A stretch of DNA of 5,741 nucleotides from Negativicutes bacterium (GCA_018058445.1 JAGOZY010000083.1:1-5741), one strand, 5' to 3'. Positions 1-5,702 are shown, counted from the first letter of the stretch. Program-made: numbers and translations. Notes: a model not told the origin generated them from the letters alone.

Positions 1-1355
1 GTAAAGTTTCGATCTCTCGGGCGGAAACAGAAGATCTGCAACGCAACCTGATTATTAGCCACTCTTGTGGAGTAGGCTCTCACTTTCCAGCGGAAGTCGT
101 ACGGGCGATTATGGTTTTACGAGTGAATGCCTTGTCAAAGGGGTACTCTGGCATTCGTCTCGAAACGATAAATACGTTGGTCGAAATGATTAATAAAGGT
201 GTTCATCCAGCGATCCCAGAAAAAGGCTCGCTGGGTGCTAGTGGTGATTTAGCCCCCCTGTCTCATATGGTTCTACCTCTGATTGGCGAAGGTGAGGCTT
301 ATTACAAAGATCGTTTGATGAGTGGAAAGGAAGCGATGGATGCGGCGGGAATTACCCCTGTACGCCTAACTTCCAAAGAAGGGCTGGCACTGATCAATGG
401 AACTCAAGTAATGACAGCTGTCGGGCTTTTAACCGCTTATGATGCGATGAATCTAGCAAAACTTTGTGACATTTCAGCGTCTCTCACGATTGAGGGATTA
501 GATGGTATCACAGATGCATTTATGCCGGAGCTCCACCAGATACGTCCTTATAAAGGGCAGTTGTCGACAGCTAAAAACCTACTTACGATCTTAGAAGATA
601 GTCCACGTACGACCCGCCAGGGCGAACTTCGAGTACAAGACGCATACACATTGCGGTGCCTGCCTCAAATACACGGCGCAAGTAAAGATGCGATCCAGTA
701 TGTACTCGATAAAGTTTGTATTGAGGTCAATGCTGTTACGGATAACCCAATCATTTTAGTAGATAAAGACATGGCTGTCTCAGGTGGCAATTTCCACGGA
801 CAGCCGATGGCGCTTGCCTTTGACTTTTTAGGGATTGCGCTTGCAGAACTAGCCAATGTTTGTGAACGAAGAATTGAAAGACTTGTAAATCCAAACTTAA
901 GCAACGGACTCCCAGCCTTCCTCACTGAAAAAGGCGGACTTCATTCCGGATTCATGATTGCCCAGTATGCAGCAGCAGCACTTGTCTCAGAAAACAAAAT
1001 TCTGGCCCATCCTGCCAGTGTGGATTCGATTCCATCATCGGCAAATCAAGAAGACCACGTGAGCATGGGAACGATCGCTGCAAGAAAAGCCAAAGAAATT
1101 TATTACAACGTGAGCCGTGTTGTGGCGATTGAACTGTTTGCTGCGACTCAGGCTATTGACTTAAATCCTCGCGATGCGGGGAAAAGTCTCGGAAAAGGTA
1201 CTTCGGCAGCTTACCAAGTAATACGTGAGGCTGTACCCGTCGTAAAAGAAGACCGAATTATGTATAAAGATTTTGAAAAAATTGCAGAATTAATCAAAGC
1301 AAATACCATTGTCGATGCAGTAGAAAAAGCGGTAGGAACTTTAGAGCTAAACTAA
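1..1355 (+). CDS. hutH: Histidine ammonia-lyase HutH, 5'-truncated by the window edge
   Basis: HutH deaminates L-histidine non-oxidatively to trans-urocanate and ammonia, the first step of histidine degradation, in the cytoplasm. The frame is open from base 3 to the TAA at 1353-1355, giving 450 visible residues. The ATG at 111 is an internal methionine, because the conserved block NLIISHSCGVG lies upstream of it in frame. The Ala-Ser-Gly triplet that cyclises into the MIO electrophile is at bases 237-245, inside GSLGASGDLAPLSH. From memory of Pseudomonas putida HAL, visible residue numbers plus 63 match His83, Ala142-Ser143-Gly144 and Asn195, so about 63 residues are missing and the full protein is about 513, normal for the family. 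The QDAYTLRC block carries the expected Gln, Tyr and Arg. The Ser-His pair before CGVG and the late NQEDHVSM block favour histidine over phenylalanine or tyrosine as substrate. I see no frameshift. A terminator follows directly. Confidence 0.96.
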   Translation, partial: KVSISRAETEDLQRNLIISHSCGVGSHFPAEVVRAIMVLRVNALSKGYSGIRLETINTLVEMINKGVHPAIPEKGSLGASGDLAPLSHMVLPLIGEGEAYYKDRLMSGKEAMDAAGITPVRLTSKEGLALINGTQVMTAVGLLTAYDAMNLAKLCDISASLTIEGLDGITDAFMPELHQIRPYKGQLSTAKNLLTILEDSPRTTRQGELRVQDAYTLRCLPQIHGASKDAIQYVLDKVCIEVNAVTDNPIILVDKDMAVSGGNFHGQPMALAFDFLGIALAELANVCERRIERLVNPNLSNGLPAFLTEKGGLHSGFMIAQYAAAALVSENKILAHPASVDSIPSSANQEDHVSMGTIAARKAKEIYYNVSRVVAIELFAATQAIDLNPRDAGKSLGKGTSAAYQVIREAVPVVKEDRIMYKDFEKIAELIKANTIVDAVEKAVGTLELN

Positions 1356-1367
1356 AATCTATTTCTA

Positions 1368-1406
1368 GTAAAACTTCCGTCTACTTTAGTAAGGCGGAAG
1401 TTTTAC
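1368..1406 (+). terminator. Hairpin terminator after hutH
   Basis: A perfect 12-bp inverted repeat pairs 1368-1379 (GTAAAACTTCCG) with 1395-1406 (CGGAAGTTTTAC). Three more inner pairs, one of them G-T, leave a loop of about 9 bases. The descending arm ends in TTTT after the GC-rich part, and the ascending arm begins with AAAA, so the element could work on both strands. It starts 13 bases after the hutH stop codon. It suggests that hutH transcription ends here at least in part, and that the transporter downstream has its own promoter or depends on read-through. Confidence 0.75.
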
Positions 1407-1593
1407 CAGATCAAAGAAGTAGTTACAGAGACTTGCTGATAGACCTAAGCATTTATTAACGACTTAGAAAATTATTCGACTGAGAGTGTTTGATTTATTG
1501 TACCCTCTGATGTCGATAGATATCTAATTTGCCATATTTCAGCTTAATACATTTGTTCCTAGCAAGTCTTGGACTATCCAAAACGGTAAATTT
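1407..1593 (+). other. Intergenic leader upstream of the YuiF-like transporter
   Basis: No gene is seen here. The stretch holds a small inverted repeat CTAAG/CTTAG (1445-1449 with 1463-1467), an imperfect stem between 1477 and 1515 (CGAC with GTCG, then AGAG with CTCT around one mismatch and one bulge), and a perfect 10-bp palindrome at 1517-1526. I found no T-box antiterminator motif (GGTGG-ACCGCG type). I also found no -35/-10 pair good enough to call: TCTAAT at 1523-1528 is a fair -10, but the best upstream match, TTGTAC at 1498, is weak and 19 bases away. A promoter for the transporter is expected here but not located. Confidence 0.35.
1517..1526. promoter_or_regulatory. Perfect 10-bp palindrome, possible operator
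   Basis: TAGATATCTA is a perfect palindrome 79 bases upstream of the transporter start, overlapping the best -10-like hexamer (TCTAAT). A dimeric regulator could bind such a site. Ten-bp palindromes in AT-rich DNA arise often by chance, and no second copy is present in the window, so this is only a candidate. Confidence 0.2.
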
Positions 1594-1605
1594 GGAGGTG
1601 TATTC

Positions 1606-2907
1606 ATGTTAACAAACGCAGTCGTAGTGTCTGTAGTCGTTTTATGTGCTTTATGTCTGATACGAGTCAATGTCCTCTTAGCTCTTTTGTTTTCAGCGGT
1701 AACTGCGGGTATCGTTGGCGGCCTTGGTCTTGATAAGACGATGGAAATATTCATCACTGGTATGGGTAGCAACCCGGAAACTGCTTTATCCTATGTTTTA
1801 TTAGGTACTTTAGCTGCAGCAATCAGCTACACCGGACTTGCAGATATTTTAGCTGTTAAAATTGCGAAAACGGTAGGTAAAAAAGCAGTTGTATTTACAT
1901 TTACAATTGCCTTTGCTGCCTGTTTCTCACAAAATTTGATTCCTGTTCATATTGCTTTTATTCCGATTTTGATTCCACCACTTCTCATCGTAATGAACAA
2001 GATGGAACTGGATCGACGTGCCGTTGCTTGCGCCCTTTCTTTTGGGCTTAAAGCACCTTATCTGGCAATTCCAGCTGGTTTTGGCTTGATTTTTCATGGT
2101 ATCGTTGCTGACAACATGACTAAAAATGGTATGTATATTAATCAAATGGACGTGTGGAAATACACTTGGACAATTGGATTTATCATGTTACTTGGCTTAA
2201 TTGTAGCTGTTCTTCTCGGCTATCGGAAAGCTCGGAAATATAAAGATGTCGAAGGATATGCCATTGATCTAGACACTGTTGATACCACCTTGCGGGCAAA
2301 ACATTTAATTACTTTGATTGCAGCATTATCTACACTAGTCATTCAGCTCACAATGGGCTCACTGCCACTAGGTGCGATGGTTGGACTGAGTATTATGTTT
2401 CTTACCAAAACAATAAAATGGTCGGACATGGATAAACTCTTCAATGAAGGTGTCGGAATCATGGGATTTATCGCGTTTGTAATGCTGGCGTCTACAGGAT
2501 TTGGCGAAGTTTTAAAAGCGACAGGTGCTGTAGGGGATCTTGTTAAAATCTCATTGGACTTTATGGGTCACAATGTGATTATCGCTTCGGCACTTATGAT
2601 GACTATCGGCTTATTTATTGTGATGGGGACAGGCACCTCTTTCGGGACAGTTCCTGTTCTTGCAGTACTCTTTGTGCCTCTTTGTGCAGAGCTTGGATTT
2701 AGCGTAGCTGCAACAACTATTTTGTTAGCTTCTGCCGCTGCAATTGGCGATACTGGCTCACCAGTTTCGGATACGACACTAGGTCCTAGTGCAGGATTAA
2801 ATGCGGACGGACAACACGATCATATCTGGGATACCTGCGTTCCTACATTTATCTACTATAATATTCCTACATTCATTTGGGGAGTTGCGGCTCCTTTCTT
2901 CTACTAA
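1606..2907 (+). CDS. NhaC/YuiF-type membrane transporter, probable histidine permease
   Basis: A 433-residue polytopic inner-membrane protein of the ion transporter superfamily (Na+/H+ antiporter NhaC-like, Bacillus YuiF type). It is hydrophobic throughout, with roughly 11-12 membrane helices and a short charged loop near residues 205-215 (YRKARKYKDVEG). The C-terminal signature GDTGSPVSDTTLGPSAG (about residues 381-397) followed by HDHIWDTC is typical of the family and probably forms part of the transport site. Length is normal. The ATG at 1606 is set by GGAGGTG at 1594-1600, five bases upstream. Databases often label such proteins sodium/proton antiporters, while comparative genomics has proposed YuiF members as histidine transporters. 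The position next to hutH supports histidine (or another hut metabolite) as substrate, but the sequence alone does not fix it. No strong terminator follows, so transcription may continue into the fusion gene 131 bases on. Confidence 0.88.
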   Translation: MLTNAVVVSVVVLCALCLIRVNVLLALLFSAVTAGIVGGLGLDKTMEIFITGMGSNPETALSYVLLGTLAAAISYTGLADILAVKIAKTVGKKAVVFTFTIAFAACFSQNLIPVHIAFIPILIPPLLIVMNKMELDRRAVACALSFGLKAPYLAIPAGFGLIFHGIVADNMTKNGMYINQMDVWKYTWTIGFIMLLGLIVAVLLGYRKARKYKDVEGYAIDLDTVDTTLRAKHLITLIAALSTLVIQLTMGSLPLGAMVGLSIMFLTKTIKWSDMDKLFNEGVGIMGFIAFVMLASTGFGEVLKATGAVGDLVKISLDFMGHNVIIASALMMTIGLFIVMGTGTSFGTVPVLAVLFVPLCAELGFSVAATTILLASAAAIGDTGSPVSDTTLGPSAGLNADGQHDHIWDTCVPTFIYYNIPTFIWGVAAPFFY

Positions 2908-3008
2908 AAAAAGTCAAAAAGCTTAACTCAATCTAAGTAAAATAAAGCAGCAATCAAAGGGAAATTGCCCTACTAGCAGATTTTGCAAAGACTGGATGCG
3001 TAGCTACT

Positions 3009-3026
3009 TGATAAGTTTATTTATCA
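3009..3026. repeat. Inverted repeat next to the ribosome binding site of the fusion gene
   Basis: TGATAA and TTATCA form a perfect 6-bp inverted repeat around a 6-base spacer (GTTTAT). Its last base is the first A of the AGAGGTG ribosome binding site. It could be an operator for a dimeric repressor or a small hairpin that affects initiation. It is AT-rich and weak as an RNA stem, so chance is a fair alternative. Confidence 0.3.
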
Positions 3027-3032
3027 GAGGTG
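3026..3032 (+). promoter_or_regulatory. Ribosome binding site that sets a TTG start
   Basis: AGAGGTG lies six bases before TTG at 3039-3041. The upstream in-frame GTG at 3030-3032 is itself part of this Shine-Dalgarno sequence and has no purine-rich site of its own, since the inverted repeat lies immediately upstream. The TTG is therefore the likely start, making the protein three residues shorter than the longest reading. Confidence 0.75.
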
Positions 3033-3038
3033 TTTGAG

Positions 3039-4196
3039 TTGAACAAGATAAACATTAAAAATCTACCTCGTCCCGGCTTGCGAAATATTAAAACTGCCAT
3101 CGCCATTATCCTATGCATTAGTTTGTATCGGATTTTGGGATGGAATGATGTCATTCTAGCAACGATTGCTGCCTTAATTTGTATGCAAGACAGCGTGGAA
3201 AAATCGGTTAAAGAGGGCTTCCATCGAGTCATTGGGACCACACTCGGGGGCTTTTTGGGAGTTCTCTTTATGTACCTTCCTTTTTTAAAAATAAACTTTT
3301 TTGTATGGATTGGGCTCATTTTTATCGGACTTGTGACTTTTATTTATTGTTGCAACTTATTCCGTATTAAAGACAGCATCATCATTGGCTGTGTAGTATT
3401 TTTGATCATTGTACTAGAAGCAGAGATAAATATACCGCCAATTCTTTACGCAATCAATCGAATAGTAGATACATTTGTCGGTATTGCTTTTGCAGTATCG
3501 GTAAATTATTTTTTATTCCGACCTAAGCCTGATCGACTGATGAATGAGGTGAGAGTTATCGAACCGAGATTTAAAATCGTAAGAGCCGGAAAACACAAAA
3601 TCTCGAACTGGAGTGGTGGAACAACAACCGAGCTGTTCATCTATCCAGAAGATTGCTTGTATGGAGATCGAGATTTTGAGTGGCGGATCTCTTCAGCGAC
3701 GATTCAATTGATGTCTTCAACCTTCACAAAGCTCCCTGGTTATATGAGGCGGTTGATGATGCTAGAGGGCAGAGAAAATTTAAACCACCAAGATAATCAC
3801 CGAGTGACCTTAGAGCCTTTCGATCAAGATTATTTTGATGGTGGCTGGACTACAAAAAGTTATGGTCGCGGAACTGATTTTAACCTGATGTTAAAGAAAG
3901 GACGCGAAGGCTACATCAGCGCGATTTCTCCTCAAGAAGAGCGAGTTTTTAATCCAGAGCTTTTTACATCTTTTTATATTTTGGCTGATCGGGTCGCCTT
4001 AAAAATCACTTCCGAAAACAATATTGTAACTCGCGAAATTTTAGAAAAAAATGATTTTATTATGTTCTATCCAGTGGAAGAAAGCCACCCACTACCGTTA
4101 ACGATTTCTTTTGATGATCTACAAGAAGTCGAAGTGAGTTATTGTGCCATAGAAACATTGGTCTTTCCGGTGGCGACACAGGAGGAGATTACTTGA
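3039..4196 (+). CDS. Fusion: aromatic acid exporter-like membrane domain + HutD/Ves bicupin
   Basis: A 385-residue two-part protein, numbered from the TTG at 3039. Residues 9-162 form an ArAE_1/FUSC-like domain with about six helices (near 16-33, 37-50, 64-81, 86-104, 112-127, 140-160). It has the family's RPGLRNIKTAIA opening, the ICMQDSVEKS block, GTTLGGFLG and a closing NRIVDTFVG helix. ArAE proteins such as AaeB export aromatic carboxylates. Residues 178-385 form a HutD/Ves bicupin: WSGGTTTE (191-198), FEWRIS (213-218), LPGYMRRLMMLEG (232-244), EPFDQDYFDG (259-268), RGTDFNLMLKKGREG (277-291). HutD limits histidine pathway output in Pseudomonas. The usual cytoplasmic C-terminal domain of longer ArAE_1 proteins is replaced by HutD, so the cupin probably hangs on the cytoplasmic face. 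The stop overlaps the next gene's start. Domain calls are firm; sensor-controlled export of urocanate or a related acid is inference. An indel artefact joining two genes is possible but needs an error in the 3520-3570 linker. Confidence 0.87.
   Translation: MNKINIKNLPRPGLRNIKTAIAIILCISLYRILGWNDVILATIAALICMQDSVEKSVKEGFHRVIGTTLGGFLGVLFMYLPFLKINFFVWIGLIFIGLVTFIYCCNLFRIKDSIIIGCVVFLIIVLEAEINIPPILYAINRIVDTFVGIAFAVSVNYFLFRPKPDRLMNEVRVIEPRFKIVRAGKHKISNWSGGTTTELFIYPEDCLYGDRDFEWRISSATIQLMSSTFTKLPGYMRRLMMLEGRENLNHQDNHRVTLEPFDQDYFDGGWTTKSYGRGTDFNLMLKKGREGYISAISPQEERVFNPELFTSFYILADRVALKITSENNIVTREILEKNDFIMFYPVEESHPLPLTISFDDLQEVEVSYCAIETLVFPVATQEEIT
4180..4187 (+). promoter_or_regulatory. Ribosome binding site inside the fusion gene that sets the FNT start
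   Basis: AGGAGGAG lies within the last codons of the fusion gene and five bases before TTG at 4193-4195. That TTG overlaps the TGA stop of the fusion gene (bases 4194-4196) in a TTGA arrangement. The in-frame ATG at 4142 has no such site, would overlap the fusion gene by 55 bases, and would add 17 residues (MCHRNIGLSGG...) unlike any FNT N-terminus. Confidence 0.85.
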
Positions 4197-5050
4197 ATAA
4201 GTCGTTTTTTTCTCCCCAAGAGATAGCAGAAAACTATATTGAAATCGGAGCCAAAAAAGCGAGGCTTGCTGCGCCTCCATTATTCGTACTGGCCATATTA
4301 GCAGGAGCATTTATTGCTTTCGCTTCCGAAGGATCAAATGCAGCCATTCATACGATTGAGTCTGTTGGACTAGGCAAAGCGTTAGCTGGCATGCTATTTT
4401 CGACGGGTCTCATGCTAGTGCTCGTAGCTGGCGGCGAATTATTTACCGGAAATTGCCTGATTCTCATTTCGTGCTTTCAAGGCAGGGCCTCTTGGCGAGC
4501 TCTTTTTCGGAACTGGTTTATCGTATATCTAGGAAATTTTGTAGGCTCCATATTACTTGCCTGGCTGATTTTTCAGTCTGGACAGCTTAATTTCTCGTCC
4601 GGCATGCTAGGGGCATTCACGATTAAGACCGCCGCTTATAAAACCGGACTTACTTTTACAAATGCCTTCGTCATGGGGATTCTTTGCAACTGGCTAGTCT
4701 GTTTAGCTGCATGGATGAGCTTTGGCGCAAAAGATATTGCCGGGAAACTACTGGCGATATTTTTTCCGATTTGGCTTTTTATTACCTCTGGATTCGAGCA
4801 TAGCGTTGCTAACATGTACTATATTCCTGCTGGAATAATGGCAAAAAGTAATCCGGAATGGGTCAAATCAGCGATTGCTTTAGGCTCTACTCCCGATAAA
4901 ATCGAAGCACTGAATTGGAGTTCTTTTTTTATGAACAATCTTTTTCCAGTCACCTTAGGAAATATTGTCGGTGGCTGCCTCTTCGTAGCTTGTGCTTATT
5001 GGTTTTCATACCTGCGAGAGAATCAGAAAAATTCCACAAATCAAGTTTAA
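4193..5050 (+). CDS. Formate/nitrite transporter (FNT) family channel
   Basis: A 285-residue FNT-family membrane channel, numbered from TTG 4193, that would sit in the inner membrane as a pentamer of six-helix subunits passing small monovalent anions. The N-terminus MNKSFFSPQEIAENYIEIG is the classic FNT amphipathic start. Family motifs follow in order: AILAGAFIAFAS (34-45), GGELFTGN (80-87), the NW-x3-Y-x-GN block (107-115), Lys150, and GFEHSVANM (200-208). Lys150 and His203 match, by sequence context, the FocA pore residues Lys156 and His209. The C-terminus YLREN is also FocA-like. LFTGN rather than LFTST is common in non-enterobacterial members, and substrate (formate, nitrite, lactate, hydrosulfide) cannot be read from sequence. 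The start overlaps the fusion gene's stop, so translation is probably coupled. The hut context makes formate from formimino-group disposal the most sensible cargo. No pyruvate formate-lyase or nitrite reductase gene is nearby. Confidence 0.94.
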   Translation: MNKSFFSPQEIAENYIEIGAKKARLAAPPLFVLAILAGAFIAFASEGSNAAIHTIESVGLGKALAGMLFSTGLMLVLVAGGELFTGNCLILISCFQGRASWRALFRNWFIVYLGNFVGSILLAWLIFQSGQLNFSSGMLGAFTIKTAAYKTGLTFTNAFVMGILCNWLVCLAAWMSFGAKDIAGKLLAIFFPIWLFITSGFEHSVANMYYIPAGIMAKSNPEWVKSAIALGSTPDKIEALNWSSFFMNNLFPVTLGNIVGGCLFVACAYWFSYLRENQKNSTNQV

Positions 5051-5055
5051 CAAGT

Positions 5056-5073
5056 AAGGTTTATAAACGCCTT
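5056..5073. repeat. Palindrome between the FNT gene and the queD-like gene
   Basis: GTTTATAAAC (5059-5068) is a perfect 10-bp palindrome, flanked by AAGG on the left and CCTT (5070-5073) on the right, offset by one base. It begins six bases after the FNT stop. It could be an operator or a weak intercistronic hairpin. No poly-T tract follows, so it is not a convincing terminator, and no good promoter is seen in the 82-base gap. Confidence 0.25.
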
Positions 5074-5132
5074 GATCTGACTCGTATCTCAGAAATTAAC
5101 GCACCACTCATAATTTCGTAGGAGGGTTCTGT

Positions 5133-5501
5133 ATGATACTTATCAAAGAATTTGAATTCGATTCTGCTCATTTTCTACCGAGATATAACGGCAAATGCGA
5201 AGTGTTGCACGGACACACCTACAAAATGGTCATCAAACTGGAAGGTTACCCAGACTCTGAAGGTATGATTATTGATTTTATTGAGCTAAAGCACATCGTA
5301 AAAAAAGAAATTGTCGACCTCTTAGATCATACTTGCCTAAATGATATTTTTGAGCAACCATCGGCCGAAAATATTGCCATATGGGTTTGGAATAAACTCG
5401 ATGGGCTTTTAAAGCGGGAGAACTGTGCTCTTTATGAAGTCGAAATTTGGGAAACCAAAACCAGTGGCGTTGTTTACCGAGGTGAAAAGCTACTAGGATA
5501 G
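5133..5501 (+). CDS. queD: 6-carboxytetrahydropterin synthase / 6-pyruvoyltetrahydropterin synthase family (QueD-like, COG0720)
   Basis: A 122-residue cytoplasmic tunnel-fold enzyme acting on 7,8-dihydroneopterin triphosphate. QueD members make 6-carboxy-5,6,7,8-tetrahydropterin for queuosine in tRNA. Zinc ligands are His13 (FDSAHFLP), His26 and His28 (LHGHTY). The catalytic Cys is Cys22, the Asp-His pair is Asp65-His66 (LDHTCLND), and the conserved Glu is Glu107 (EIWETKTSG). IIDFIELK (46-53) and PSAENIA (76-82) are also standard. Length is typical for QueD. ATG 5133 is fixed by AGGAGGG at 5120-5126, six bases upstream. Glu23 directly follows Cys22, giving CE-x2-HGH, a combination reported for dual queuosine/folate (PTPS-I/III) members, so a role in folate synthesis is possible. 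No queC, queE or folE is visible. It may ride on the upstream transcript. A terminator lies about 160 bases downstream. Confidence 0.93.
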   Translation: MILIKEFEFDSAHFLPRYNGKCEVLHGHTYKMVIKLEGYPDSEGMIIDFIELKHIVKKEIVDLLDHTCLNDIFEQPSAENIAIWVWNKLDGLLKRENCALYEVEIWETKTSGVVYRGEKLLG

Positions 5502-5663
5502 ATTTAAGATATGATAATGGAACAGTCTGCGCGGGGATATCAAGTGATTCAAGTCCCTGCATCGGATGATTGAGTACAGATGATTTAGTAGTTCTTTTGA
5601 ATCAAATTAAACAATAGAAATAGCCTTTTCTATTTTAAAAATCATTTGGGATACTCCGAGATT
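5502..5663 (+). other. Gene-free tail after the queD-like gene
   Basis: Nothing here reads as a conserved gene. The longest plus-strand micro-ORF (5511-5573, 20 codons) lacks a well-placed ribosome binding site: the nearest AGGA is 12 bases away. A long minus-strand reading frame covers 5278-5562, but most of it lies over the queD-like gene and it resembles no known protein. The rest is AT-rich and contains one small hairpin at 5613-5634. Confidence 0.5.
5613..5634 (+). terminator. Weak AT-rich hairpin, possible upstream half of a tandem terminator
   Basis: AATAGAAA (5613-5620) pairs perfectly with TTTCTATT (5627-5634) around a 6-base loop, followed by TT then AAAA. The stem has one G-C pair only, so it would be a poor terminator alone. 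It may be chance, or may assist the strong hairpin 30 bases downstream. Confidence 0.25.
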
Positions 5664-5702
5664 AGTAAAAAGTCTCAGTTTGGGAAACTGAGACTTTTTA
5701 CT
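5664..5702 (+). terminator. Strong bidirectional hairpin terminator
   Basis: A perfect 18-bp inverted repeat (5664-5681 with 5685-5702) surrounds a 3-base GGG loop. The core is GTCTCAGTTT/AAACTGAGAC, flanked by AAAAA on the left arm and TTTTT on the right arm, so a U-tract forms on either strand. It is the clear end of the transcription unit ending in the queD-like gene. It would also serve a convergent gene, but none is visible in the 39 bases that follow. Confidence 0.9.

Noticed and set aside
111..113. ATG at 111 as the hutH start
   Set aside because: The frame is open upstream to base 3 and encodes the conserved SHSCGVG block of histidine ammonia-lyases, so this is an internal Met and the gene begins before the window.
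2908..3008. Possible riboswitch or terminator between the transporter and the fusion gene
   Set aside because: Only short stems can be drawn (such as GCAAT with ATTGC near 2950-2967), with no poly-T tract and no match to preQ1, tetrahydrofolate, T-box or other riboswitch cores that I can recognise.
4915..5121. A 68-codon plus-strand frame overlapping the end of the FNT gene
   Set aside because: It lies mostly inside the FNT gene in another frame, has no ribosome binding site and no recognisable sequence.
5278..5562. A 94-codon minus-strand frame over the queD-like gene
   Set aside because: It is antisense to a well-conserved gene for most of its length, with no family resemblance and no convincing initiation site.
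5511..5573. Micro-ORF of 20 codons (MIMEQSARGYQVIQVPASDD) after the queD-like gene
   Set aside because: The nearest AGGA is 12 bases away and there is no sign of conservation. The GYQVIQVP stretch faintly recalls the C-terminal part of arginine-modifying hydrolases, but it is too short to support a gene remnant.
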